In this document: piece by piece, positions 38,092 through 45,880 of the stretch
Layout of the letters: every line of letters starts with the position of its first letter
How positions within the stretch are numbered: the stretch's first letter is position 1
NCBI GenBank assembly: GCA_965226645.1
Contig: CBDDDL010000002.1
Location: forward strand, 682,001 to 746,000
Direction: 5' to 3'
DNA length: 64,000 nucleotides
Source: Poriferisodalis sp965226645
GTDB taxonomy: Bacteria > Actinomycetota > Acidimicrobiia > Acidimicrobiales > Poriferisodalaceae
The notes under the pieces: generated by a model
Database searches by the model: none
What the model was told of the DNA's origin: nothing
Seen by the model: only the letters and a program-made list of their open reading frames with translations
Program-made: the position numbers and the translations under genes

Positions 38092-38217
38092 GGGTCTGAC
38101 ACCGACACGGGATCTGACACCGACACGGGATCTGACACCGACACGGGATCTGACACCGACACAGAATCCGACACCGACACGGGATCTGACACCGACACAG
38201 AATCCGACACGAACACG
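38092..38217. repeat. 18-bp tandem repeat, seven units, coding
   Basis: Units of the type GGATCTGACACCGACACG encode the hexapeptide GSDTDT/ESDTDT at the end of the peroxidase-like protein; an eighth diverged unit follows. Copy-number change would keep the frame. It is a Ca-binding or stalk-like surface tail. Confidence 0.85.
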
Positions 38218-38422
38218 GCGTCCGAAACCAGCACGACGCCTGTCACCAACACCACGCCCGACACCAACACGACGCCCCAACGCAACTCAGCGCCGCGACC
38301 TGCCCCCACGGTCGCCGCCTATGTTCCGCCACTCTGCTTCTACTAGGAGACATCGGCGCGAGGGTCTCATGAGTTCACCATGTCGTTGACGCTCGTTTGC
38401 TCGTAGCTGCGAGGCTGTCCCG

Positions 38423-39097
38423 GTGACGGAAGCGCCGCAGACGACGGCTAGCCGGCTGGTGTCCGAGTTCGTGGGGACCGGGTTCCTGCTACTGAGCGTG
38501 GTCGGCTCGGGGATCATGGCCGAGCGGCTGAGCCCGAACGATGTCGGACTGCAGCTGCTGGAGAACTCGATCGCCACTGCGGGTGCGCTCGCGTGCCTGA
38601 TCCTGCTGTTCGGGTCGACGTCGGGGGCGCACTTCAACCCGGCGGTGACGCTGTGGGCACGCCTCGAAGGCGACCTGGACAATCGGATGGCCGGGTTGTA
38701 CGTGGTGGTGCAGACCGCAGGCGGGATCCTGGGCGTTATCGCAGCCAACGTGATCTTTGAGCTCGATGCGGTGTTCTGGTCGACCAATGACCGGATCAGT
38801 GCCGCGACGTTCGGTTCGGAGATCATCGCCACGTTCGGGCTGGTGCTCGTCATCATCGGCGTGGTCCGCTCGGGCAAGTCCCAGTTCGTGGCATTCGCCG
38901 TGGCTGCCTACATCGGCGGCGCCTACTTCTTCACGTCGTCGACCAGCTTCGCCAACCCGGCAGTGACCGTGGCCCGCATGTTCTCCGACACGTTTGCCGG
39001 CATCGCCCCTGCGAGCGCCCCGCTGTTCATCGTGGCGCAGTTCATCGGAGCGCTGTGCGCCATCGGCGTGGCGCGGGTGACACACCCGGCGCGCTGA
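38423..39097 (+). CDS. Aquaporin (MIP-family channel)
   Basis: Six-helix channel protein of 224 residues. The two pore motifs are present: HFNPAVTLW in the first half and FANPAVTVARM in the second. Residues around the filter do not let me decide between water and glycerol or other small solutes. The last 46 bases before the stop are repeated exactly at 43284-43329, where they are followed by a different stop (TAG rather than TGA), so the gene end marks the edge of an inserted block. Confidence 0.88.
   Translation: MTEAPQTTASRLVSEFVGTGFLLLSVVGSGIMAERLSPNDVGLQLLENSIATAGALACLILLFGSTSGAHFNPAVTLWARLEGDLDNRMAGLYVVVQTAGGILGVIAANVIFELDAVFWSTNDRISAATFGSEIIATFGLVLVIIGVVRSGKSQFVAFAVAAYIGGAYFFTSSTSFANPAVTVARMFSDTFAGIAPASAPLFIVAQFIGALCAIGVARVTHPAR
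39050..39095. repeat. 46-bp direct repeat, left copy (in aquaporin 3' end)
   Basis: Identical over 46 bases to 43284-43329 (starts GCGCTGTGCGCCATCGGCGT). Coding in the aquaporin gene here, non-coding at the right copy. The pair delimits a 4.2-kb insertion and looks like attL/attR of an integrated unit. Confidence 0.9.
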
Positions 39098-39151
39098 GCC
39101 TGCCGCGCGCGTCATGCTCTCGCGACTGTGTGCACACGCCGCACCTGTCGG

Positions 39152-39467
39152 TCAGCTACTGCCGAACACCCGACCAAATGCACTACACGCAGCCTCCAGC
39201 GACGGAGGCGCAGGTAAGCGCAGATCGCTTGCTCTGCACATGCTCGCCAAGGCCTCGACTCGAAGCTGACACTCACTCTCTCGCCCATCAAATCGCGGAT
39301 AATCGCTGACCGATTCGTCGATTTCCTCGTCTGCGAGGTAGGCCAGCCGGGGCAGTGATCGGCTTCACATCGCGCAAGTTCCATCTCAATGCCTTGAAGA
39401 ACCGCTGCGCGAACACCATTTGCAACTTGTCTTCGCAGAGCAGCGTCAAGCGGACGCTACGACTCAT
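39152..39467 (-). pseudogene. TOPRIM-like partner gene, middle deleted and frameshifted
   Basis: Start MSRSVRLTLLCEDKLQM overlaps the ATPase stop by 11 bases. The first frame continues FAQRFFKALRWNLRDVKPI to APAG; the +1 frame then gives AYLADEEIDESVSDYPRF, DGRESECQLRVEALASMCR and LPAPPSLEAACSAFGRVF before a stop. Both pieces resemble the ends of a protein of about 200 residues that is found after AAA ATP-binding genes, with a LCED-type strand and a later DAD motif, features of a TOPRIM-like nuclease fold. The central part including DxD is lost. Confidence 0.55.
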
Positions 39468-40006
39468 CGAGCCAGCCGCGAGCTACCTGCTCGGACAGCT
39501 TCAGGCTTTGCCCGACGTTGCGCTCCGAAATCGGCACCGGAATCGTCGCTGAAGCCGCGACCCGGCGAAGCATGACGCCGTCGGCTGGGCCGAGATAGTC
39601 GATCAGTTCAGGATGGTGCGAACACAAGACGGCCTGCGACTGTGTGTCTCCGCAAAGCAGTGACAACTCGTCGAGCCACGGCTGAATCTCGGCGAGCCCT
39701 ACGTAGTTGTCGGGCTCATCGAGCAGCAGGACTGACTCAGTACCCGCTGGTCGGAAGTGCAGCAGTGCGTACAGGATCACAACTGCCTTCTGACCTTCCG
39801 ACAGCTGGTTGAACCGCAACCAGTACTTGAATCCATCACCGGTGCCGTGACGGACTTCGAACATCAGCGCTCGTGAATCGAGGCCCGACTGCTGCAAGCT
39901 CAGGTCTACGAAACCGTCAAGTATCGGTTTCAGGGCCTTCAGATGTTCGCCCGCTGCACTTGGGTTGAACTGAAGCGCTTGGCGGTACCAATTGACGAAG
40001 TTGGAG
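39457..40006 (-). pseudogene. AAA/ABC-type ATPase, C-terminal half
   Basis: Encodes the end of an OLD/RecF-like ATPase: NWYRQALQ, the signature region FNQLSEGQKAVVILYALL, Walker B VLLLDEPDNYVGL and the switch SHHPELIDYL. The N-terminal half with Walker A is 2.7 kb away at 42769-43190. Roughly 60-80 residues between them are missing, so removal of the IS elements alone would not restore the gene. Confidence 0.8.
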
Positions 40007-40116
40007 GCGTGTCGATCTAGCACGGAATCTTCTTGATGCGACTGCGCGGCTCTGTCGCACAACGTCGCGACCTTCTCGGGCGTGTCGATCTAGCACGGAA
40101 TCTTCTTGATGCGACT
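40007..40116. repeat. Two 37-bp direct repeats with a 36-bp spacer
   Basis: 40007-40043 and 40080-40116 are identical over 37 bases (GCGTGTCGATCTAGCACGGA, then ATCTTCTTGATGCGACT). The spacer and repeat lengths resemble a two-repeat CRISPR, but there are no cas genes nearby; a simple 73-bp tandem duplication at an insertion junction is just as likely. From 40117 to 40290 I see only the 3' non-coding end of the IS110 element. Confidence 0.6.
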
Positions 40117-40290
40117 CTGCACCTACGAGCGGTGGGCAGACAGAGGTCACGATGACAGACCGCATGTGTGAGACAAAAGCCGACAGCCGCTGGTTGCTTG
40201 AGTTCGGCAAGACCCTCGCAAGCGCGGATTCGTTCCAATCGGAGGTATAGGAGGGGCGGCGAACTCCATCGGTGGATGCTCCTATGTTTG

Positions 40291-41505
40291 TCAACTCCCG
40301 GTCTGTGCGAGGTGTCGCTGGTAGCGTTCGGCGAGGTCGCGGTTGTGGATGATGCCTCTTTCGAGTTCGGATATCCGGTTGGGTGCGGCTCCGAGGGCTC
40401 GGGCTGTCTGGTGGATGGTGAGCCCTCGTTGGGTGCGGTGGCGGCGCAGGTCCGCTCCGTGGGCGACGTCGGGCGGGTCGATGATCAGCTTGTAGACCTC
40501 GCGTGCGATGTGGCGTTTGAGGCAGCGGAGTATCTCGCGTCGGGTCTTGCCCTCGGCGGTGAGGCGGGCGGCGTAGGCGATGCTGCGCTCGTCGACGCGC
40601 AGGCGGACCATCGCGATGCGCCACAGTGCGTTGTTGGCCTGGCGGTTGCCGCCGCGGTTGAGCCGGTGGCGCACCGTTCGGCCTGAGGACGCCTCGATGG
40701 GGCTGGTGCCGCACAGGGCGGCGAAGGACGCCTCGCTGCGCAGCCGCTCGGGGTTGTCGCCGGCGGCGACGAGCAGCGCGGCCGCGGTCTCCGCGCCGAC
40801 GCCGCAAGCGCCCAGCAGCGCCGGGTTGGCTCGTTCGCACAGGCGGCGCAGCTCGGCGTCGAGGTGCTTGATCTCCGCGGTGAGAGCCTGGTGGCGGCGG
40901 GCCAGGGAGCGCAGCGCCCGCTTGGCCGCAGAGCGGACGAGATCACCGTGTGTGCCGGGCCGCATCCGGGCGCAGGCGGCGACGGTGCGGGCGGTGTTCA
41001 GTGCCCGCAGGCGGTCTTTGACGGGCTCGGGGGCGGTCACGACGACAGCGTCGATCTGGTTGGCGGCGACGGTGCGGGCCTTGACCGCGGAGCGGCGCGC
41101 CACACGCAGGGTCCTGATCGCCTCGACGCATCCGTCGGCGCTCTTGGGCACCACTGCGGCACTGCCGTTGAGCGCGGCCCGCGCCGCTGGCTCCGCGTCG
41201 ACGGTGTCGGTCTTGCCGCGGCGGCGGCGCATCTGGCGGTTCGGGCGGTTCACATCGACGACGTCGACGCCGGCAGCCGTGAGGTGCCGGGCGAGGCCCG
41301 CGCCGTAGGAGCCGGTTCCCTCCACGCCGACGCGCTCGACGCTGCGGTGGCCGCCGAGCCATCCCAGCAGCGCCGTGTAGCCGGCGGTGTCCGCGTCGAA
41401 CGCGGCGCTGCCCAAGACCCGTCCGGCGCCGTCGAGGACGGCGGCGACATGGGTGTGCTTGTGGGTGTCGACCCCGCCGAATACGGCGGGGCGGTCCTGT
41501 GTCAT
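40291..41505 (-). CDS. IS110-family transposase with extra C-terminal HTH
   Basis: RNA-guided DEDD recombinase of 404 residues. The RuvC-like domain has FGGVDTHKHTHVA at the N-terminus, GVEGTGSYGAGLARHL, and GKTDTVDA; the Tnp domain has GVGAETAAALLVAAGD, FAALCGTSPIEASSGR, RLNRGGNRQANNALWRIA, ending with the catalytic-Ser region of this family. After HIAREVYKLI the protein carries about 50 residues resembling an XRE-type helix-turn-helix (RGLTIHQTARALGAAPNRIS, ELERGI). It is intact. It and the adjacent IS30 separate the two halves of the ATPase gene. Confidence 0.88.
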   Translation of the reverse strand: MTQDRPAVFGGVDTHKHTHVAAVLDGAGRVLGSAAFDADTAGYTALLGWLGGHRSVERVGVEGTGSYGAGLARHLTAAGVDVVDVNRPNRQMRRRRGKTDTVDAEPAARAALNGSAAVVPKSADGCVEAIRTLRVARRSAVKARTVAANQIDAVVVTAPEPVKDRLRALNTARTVAACARMRPGTHGDLVRSAAKRALRSLARRHQALTAEIKHLDAELRRLCERANPALLGACGVGAETAAALLVAAGDNPERLRSEASFAALCGTSPIEASSGRTVRHRLNRGGNRQANNALWRIAMVRLRVDERSIAYAARLTAEGKTRREILRCLKRHIAREVYKLIIDPPDVAHGADLRRHRTQRGLTIHQTARALGAAPNRISELERGIIHNRDLAERYQRHLAQTGS

Positions 41506-41735
41506 GATGGTGATGCCTCCTTGTGGTCATCTCACTGTCGGGGGCGCCACCGGCCGCGACGGCGGACAGAACACTCACGGTGTGGCTTACAAGGCTCCTA
41601 TCGGGTCACATCCGTCGGGCCGGTCGGTGCGCGCCCCGCCGACCAGACAAAGCCGACAGATCCACCGCAGGGCACCACGAGGGGCCGGTTGCAACTCGGG
41701 TCAGACCCTCTCCTGCCGACAGGGCCCAACCATTA
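41506..41735 (-). ncRNA. Candidate bridge RNA region of the IS110 element
   Basis: The 230-base non-coding stretch upstream of the IS110 transposase start corresponds to the left-end region that encodes the guide (bridge) RNA in IS110-group elements. It contains several G/C-rich inverted segments (for example GGGCCGGTCGGTGCGCG and CCCCGCCGACC near 41617-41644). Assignment is by position and family knowledge; I cannot fold it or define its ends here. Confidence 0.4.
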
Positions 41736-41740
41736 TGAGT

Positions 41741-42768
41741 GTTGCAAGTGAACGGTCATGATGACCGTTGCGAACACATGCAGCCGACCGATGGAGGTGT
41801 CAGTATGGCAGCGAGGCTGAGTTTGGATGAGCGGGTGTTATCGAGTCGTCGCTCGGGACGGGCCGCAGCGTCGCGGACGTAGCGCAGCGGCTGGGCCGTG
41901 ATCCGTCGACGGTGCATCGCGAGCTGGCCCGCTGCGCCGGGCGGGCGGGCTATGACGCCCGCTCGGCGCACGCGTCGGCATGCGCGAGGACGCGACGAGA
42001 GCGAACGCCCAAGCTGGCGGCCGATCGGGTGCTGGCCGCCGCGGTCGATGAGCGCTTGAAGCTGCGTGGTCCCCGCACGCGACCGCGGCGGACCTGCGCG
42101 AGGCGGGCATGAGCGTGTGCGCGGAGACGATCTATCGGGCGTGCTACGCGAACGACGCGCGCAGCGGCCTGCCCGCCGGCACCTGGGCGAAGCTGCCGCG
42201 GCGCGCCCGGCGCCGTCGGCCGCGCAGCGTCGCGCAGGCCCAAAAGCCCAGCCCGCTGGGGGAATACCGGCCGATAGCCGACCGGCCCGACGACGTCGAG
42301 GACCGTATAGAGCCCGGCCACTGGGACCGCGACCTCATCGTCGGCAAAGCGAACCTCACCGCCGCGGTCACCCTCGCAGAGCGCACCAGCCGCTACACGG
42401 TCACCGCAGCGCTGCCCGACGGCTACGGCGCGCCCCAGGTCGCCGCCGCGGCCGCCGCGGCGCTGGGCCGCCAGCCCGCAGCGCTCGTGCGCAGCCTCAC
42501 CTGGGACCAAGGCCGCGAGATGGCCCGCTGGGCCGACGTCGAGGCCGCGCTCGGCATCGAGGTGTTCTTCTGCGAGCCGCGCTCGCCGTGGCAGCGACCC
42601 ACCAACGAGCAGACCAACGGACTGCTGCGCCGATGGCTCCCCAAAGGCACCAGCCTCGACATCGGACAACTGCGGCTCTCGGTCATCGAGGACAACCTCA
42701 ACCACATGCCCCGCCGACTCCACCACTGGACATCAGCACACGACATCTACACTCAACTCACTTGCAAC
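41741..42768. mobile_element. IS30-family insertion sequence, degenerate
   Basis: Imperfect terminal inverted repeats share GTTGCAAGTGA at 41741-41751 and its complement at 42758-42768. It carries a broken transposase on the plus strand. The right end abuts the coding sequence of the ATPase N-terminal half; the left end abuts the IS110 non-coding region, so one element inserted next to or into the other. Confidence 0.7.
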
Positions 42769-42777
42769 CACCGGTAG
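41805..42777 (+). pseudogene. IS30 transposase with two frameshifts
   Basis: Begins MAARLSLDERVL after GGAGG. Near 41839 one base is missing, after which the frame IESSLGTGRSVADVAQRLG, DPSTVHRELARC continues the N-terminal HTH. A second one-base loss near 42067 precedes WSPHATAADLREAGMSVCAE. The catalytic domain is then open to 42777 with GHWDRDLIVGK, TWDQGREMARW and PTNEQTNGLLRRW (D, D, E). With two shifts it is probably inactive. Confidence 0.78.
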
Positions 42778-43190
42778 AGCTTGCCGGCCTTCGATCCATC
42801 ATCTCGGTAGAGCTGAACGTTCCCGTCGTCGAACGAGAACAGCGTCGTGTCGCCTGCGCTGAGCCGTTCCAAGCCGATGCGAGCACTTCGCTTGTCGAAG
42901 CGGTTGTGCTCAATCTCGATGCGGTAGCGAAAGTTGTCGTCACCTACAACAGCGTCAATCTCGACGACTTGGACTCGATCGTGCTGCCACATCGTCAGTG
43001 CGCTCGAGGGGAAGCAGGACGCTTCGGTGACCTTGGCCTCGCCCAGGAGCAGCTGCCGCACGGCGTAGACGACATCGAGTAAGGCGGTCTTGCCAGACCC
43101 GTTTGGGCCGAGCAACAGATTGACTTCGCCGAGTCGTAGCTCGAAGTTGACCAAGCACTTGTAGTTGTGCACGTAAACGCGCTTCAGCAC
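42769..43190 (-). pseudogene. AAA/ABC-type ATPase, N-terminal half
   Basis: From the GTG at 43190: LKRVYVHNYKCLVNFELRLG, then Walker A LLLGPNGSGKTALLDVVYAV, and a beta-rich part (NFRYRIEIEHNRF) that ends at the IS30 boundary. With the C-terminal half at 39457-40006 it formed one OLD/RecF-like ATPase, upstream partner of the TOPRIM-like gene. A -10 box TACTCT (43202-43197) lies 6 bases before the GTG, so the message was probably leaderless. Confidence 0.8.
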
Positions 43191-43283
43191 GGAGTCAGAG
43201 TATCGCCCGGTGTCTTGGTGGAGGCTGCTGCGGTGCTGGGTCGTGGTTCTCGCCGTTGGCGCGGCTCGCACCGCATACCCGGG

Positions 43284-43329
43284 GCGCTGTGCGCCATCGG
43301 CGTGGCGCGGGTGACACACCCGGCGCGCT
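43284..43329. repeat. 46-bp direct repeat, right copy
   Basis: Exact copy of the last 46 coding bases of the aquaporin gene (39050-39095), here without its gene and followed by TAG. It lies 29 bases from the hemB stop. Confidence 0.9.
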
Positions 43330-43358
43330 AGCGGCTCGGCGGCGCTTCCGGCGGGCTG

Positions 43359-44339
43359 CTACTGCAGGGTCTCGGCGAACTCTCGGGCCAAGTAGGTGAG
43401 GATGAGGTCGGCGCCGGCTCGTTTGATGGCGGTGAGGTGCTCGACCGCTGTGGCGTCGCCGTCGATCCAGCCGTTGGCCGCCGCGGCCTTGAGCATCGCG
43501 TACTCGCCCGAGACGTGATATGCCGCCAGTGGCAGGTCGAATCTGGCCCGGGCAGCAGCAATGACATCGAGGTACGCCAGCGCTGGCTTCACCATGATGA
43601 TGTCGGCGCCCTCGGCGATGTCCAACTCGATCTCGGTCATGGCCTCGCGGGCGTTGGCCGGGTCCTGCTGGTAGCCCTTGCGGTTCCCGCCGCCCGCAAT
43701 CGTCACATCGACGGCGTCGCGGAACGGCCCGTACTCGGCTGAGGCGTACTTGGCCGAATAGGCCATGATCGGCAGGCTCTCGTGGCCGTTGCGGTCGAGC
43801 ACCTGGCGGATTGCACCCACCTGCCCGTCCATCATCCCCGAGGGCCCCACCATGTCGGCACCTGCTTCGGCCTGGGCCAGCGCCACCCGCTGGTACAGCT
43901 CAAGCGTGGCGTCGTTGTCGACTTCGCCGTCATCGGTGAGCACGCCGCAGTGGCCGTGGTCGGTGTATTCGTCGAGGCAGAGATCGGCGATGATCGCCAG
44001 CTCGGAACCGTGGTCGTCTCGCAGGTTGTTGAGCGCAACTTGCACAACACCGTCCGGGTTCCAGGCTTCGGAACCGACGGGGTCTTTGCGGGCGGGCAGT
44101 CCGAACAGGATCACGCCGCTGATGCCCATGGCGGCCAGCTCGCTGACTTCCTTGCGCAGTGACTCCTGGGTGTGCTGCACGACGCCCGGCAGCGACACGA
44201 TGGGCTGCGGCTCGGTTGCGTCCTCGCGCACGAACAGCGGGGCGATGAGATCGTCAGGCGTGACGGTGGTCTCACGGACGAGCCGGCGCAGTGCCGGGGT
44301 CCGACGCAGGCGGCGCAGACGGCGAGCCGGAAAGGTCAC
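43359..44339 (-). CDS. hemB: Porphobilinogen synthase (delta-aminolevulinate dehydratase)
   Basis: Joins two 5-aminolevulinate molecules in haem and B12 synthesis; 326 residues. The active-site lysines are in AYSAKYAS and MVKPALAY. The metal-binding segment is CLDEYTDHGHCG, with the middle Cys of the three-Cys zinc site replaced by Asp, a form often combined with Mg dependence. GGNRKGYQQDP and VSGEYAML are family marks. It is divergent from the SCP2-like gene, with a short shared promoter region. Confidence 0.95.
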   Translation of the reverse strand: MTFPARRLRRLRRTPALRRLVRETTVTPDDLIAPLFVREDATEPQPIVSLPGVVQHTQESLRKEVSELAAMGISGVILFGLPARKDPVGSEAWNPDGVVQVALNNLRDDHGSELAIIADLCLDEYTDHGHCGVLTDDGEVDNDATLELYQRVALAQAEAGADMVGPSGMMDGQVGAIRQVLDRNGHESLPIMAYSAKYASAEYGPFRDAVDVTIAGGGNRKGYQQDPANAREAMTEIELDIAEGADIIMVKPALAYLDVIAAARARFDLPLAAYHVSGEYAMLKAAAANGWIDGDATAVEHLTAIKRAGADLILTYLAREFAETLQ

Positions 44340-44381
44340 CCCGTCATGCTATTAGCGGATGATCGGCGTAGTTTCGGGACC

Positions 44382-44819
44382 GTGGTGATCGGGTCCGAGG
44401 AATGGTGCGCTGCCATGTCCGAGGTGCTTGCGGACGTGGAGCTACCGGAAGTTCGGGCCACAGTGGAGCAGCGGATCGGCGACGGCAATGGCGGGCCGGT
44501 GGTTGCCTACCGGCTGGTGATCGACGGCGGTCGGGCGCATCTGGAGCCAACGCCTGAGGATGTTGGCAGTGGTGATGACGGTGGCGTCGTGGTGATGAGT
44601 CAGTCACGGACCACCGCTGAAGCGGTGCGGAGCGGTGAACTCGGCGCGCTGGCTGCCCTGCAGGCGGGGCTGATCAAGGTCAGCGGCGACATGCGGGTGC
44701 TCATCACGGCCGCTGAGGCGTTGGCAGCCGTGGACGCGGCGCTGGGGCGAGCGCTCACCGGCGACGACGGGAATGGCGCTGACGGCCCAACCGGTGACGC
44801 CGGCGGCGACGAGGGCTGA
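44382..44819 (+). CDS. SCP2 sterol-binding-domain protein
   Basis: Protein of about 145 residues with the SCP2-type fold (YRLVIDGGRAHLEP, then SRTTAEAVRSGELGALAALQ, GLIKVSGDMRVLITAAEAL), a small hydrophobic-ligand carrier fold common in actinobacteria. The start at GTG 44382 is preferred because TAGTTT (44369-44374) lies 7 bases before it (leaderless pattern); an ATG at 44346 in the same frame is possible. The Fpg-like gene begins 7 bases after the stop, so they are co-transcribed. The C-terminus is Gly/Asp-rich. Confidence 0.7.
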   Translation: MVIGSEEWCAAMSEVLADVELPEVRATVEQRIGDGNGGPVVAYRLVIDGGRAHLEPTPEDVGSGDDGGVVVMSQSRTTAEAVRSGELGALAALQAGLIKVSGDMRVLITAAEALAAVDAALGRALTGDDGNGADGPTGDAGGDEG

Positions 44820-44825
44820 GACGCC

Positions 44826-45833
44826 GTGCCGGAGATCCCTGAGATCCGGGCGCACGCTGAACGATTGGAAGCCCTGGCTGCCGGCGAGGTGCTGAAGCGC
44901 GTCGAGCCGCTGTCGTTCACCGCGTTCAAGACCGCCAGCCCGCAGCCGAGCGATGCAGTCGGATGGCCGCTGTGCAGCGTCGGCCAACGGGCCAAGTTTC
45001 TGCTGCTGCGGTTCGCTCCCCGGAGGCGGGATCCGGCCGGCGGGGGCGCCGGCAGCGGCGAGAGCATTGGCCATGACATGAGCGACAGCGACGACGGCGA
45101 CACGGGCGACAGCCACGACGGCGACACGGGCACCGGCAGCGACGAGAGCATCGGCGACAGCGGGGGCGACAGGGGCGACGGCCTGACGTTTGTGGTGCAT
45201 CTCATGCAGGGCGGACGGCTGCGAGTGCTCGAAACGGGTGCGAAGCGGCCGCGCCGTCCCCGCGACGGCTTGGCACGCATCGAGTTCGACAGCGGCTTGG
45301 GGCTGTTGCTCACCGAGCCCGGCACGCAGAAACGGGCCGGCGTGTGGGTGCTCGACGGGAATGCGGCCACAACCGAGCCAATCGTCGGGCTGGGACCCGA
45401 GGCCACCGAGTTGGACGCCGACGGCATGGCCGAGCTCATGACGGCACATTCGGGGCGCTTGCACAACTTCCTGCGGGACCAGCGGGTGATCTCGGGGCTC
45501 GGGCGGCGGCTAGCGAACGAGATCTGTCACCGGGCGAAGCTGTCGCCGTTCGCTTCGGTGGGACGGCTCGACGCCGATGCCGTGGGGCGGATAGTGGCAG
45601 CCATCGGGGCCGTTGTCGACGAGTCGCTGGATTTCGAACGTGGGCGCTCGGAGATGAGCCGCTCAGCCGAGCGACCCTCGGCGGTGCACCGCCGCACGGG
45701 GGAATCCTGCGTGGCTTGCGATGACGTCGTACGAGCCGTTGAATATCGCGATTACTCGGTCAATTACTGCGCCGGATGTCAAACCGGCGGGCGGGTGCTG
45801 GCCGACAACACCACGAGCAAGTTTCTGCGCTAG
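44826..45833 (+). CDS. Fpg/Nei-family DNA glycosylase with an acidic insert
   Basis: Base-excision repair enzyme of 335 residues. The N-terminus MPEIPE supplies the catalytic Pro and Glu. The H2TH region reads GLGRRLANEICHRAKLSPF, and the C-terminal zinc finger has CVAC and CAGC. Between strands of the N-terminal domain there is a low-complexity insert of about 55 residues rich in Gly, Asp and Ser (encoded about 45030-45175), absent from ordinary Fpg. It forms an operon with the SCP2-like gene. Confidence 0.85.
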   Translation: MPEIPEIRAHAERLEALAAGEVLKRVEPLSFTAFKTASPQPSDAVGWPLCSVGQRAKFLLLRFAPRRRDPAGGGAGSGESIGHDMSDSDDGDTGDSHDGDTGTGSDESIGDSGGDRGDGLTFVVHLMQGGRLRVLETGAKRPRRPRDGLARIEFDSGLGLLLTEPGTQKRAGVWVLDGNAATTEPIVGLGPEATELDADGMAELMTAHSGRLHNFLRDQRVISGLGRRLANEICHRAKLSPFASVGRLDADAVGRIVAAIGAVVDESLDFERGRSEMSRSAERPSAVHRRTGESCVACDDVVRAVEYRDYSVNYCAGCQTGGRVLADNTTSKFLR

Positions 45834-45880
45834 CGGCACCCCCCGGTGCTTGTCACAGGCGCCGGTTACGCTCCTGCGCC

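Larger units (their letters stand above)
36048..38346 (+). pseudogene. Secreted animal-haem-peroxidase-like gene with one frameshift
   Basis: The first frame (GTG 36048 to stop 36390-36392) gives a signal peptide (LASAAALAFVLTLVAPTGHS) and a small beta domain; the second (open from 36322 to 38346) continues that domain and then the peroxidase. Peroxidase marks: WQWGQFLDHDIT (distal His and Gln), RVNEQIGLTAMHTLFVREHN (catalytic Arg), AYRVGHALLSP (proximal His) and LNIQRGRDHG. The reading frame changes by one base near a GACTCG hexamer tract (36345-36368). The C-terminus is a Ser-Asp-Thr repeat. Either the gene is inactivated, the sequence has one error, or the short tract mediates on/off switching. 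Confidence 0.75.
39096..43329. mobile_element. Insertion at the aquaporin 3' end, carrying a decayed defence pair and two IS elements
   Basis: Everything between the two 46-bp repeats is foreign to the conserved neighbours (aquaporin, hemB). The original cargo was two minus-strand genes, an ATPase and a small TOPRIM-like protein. The ATPase gene is now split by IS110 and IS30 elements. No integrase is present, so the mechanism of entry is unknown. Confidence 0.7.

Noticed and set aside
38092..38235. CRISPR array
   Set aside because: Units are contiguous 18-mers without spacers and are in frame within the peroxidase gene.
39112..39384. 90-residue minus-strand open frame after the aquaporin
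   Set aside because: A different frame of the same stretch encodes recognisable parts of the TOPRIM-like relic; this one is a shadow.
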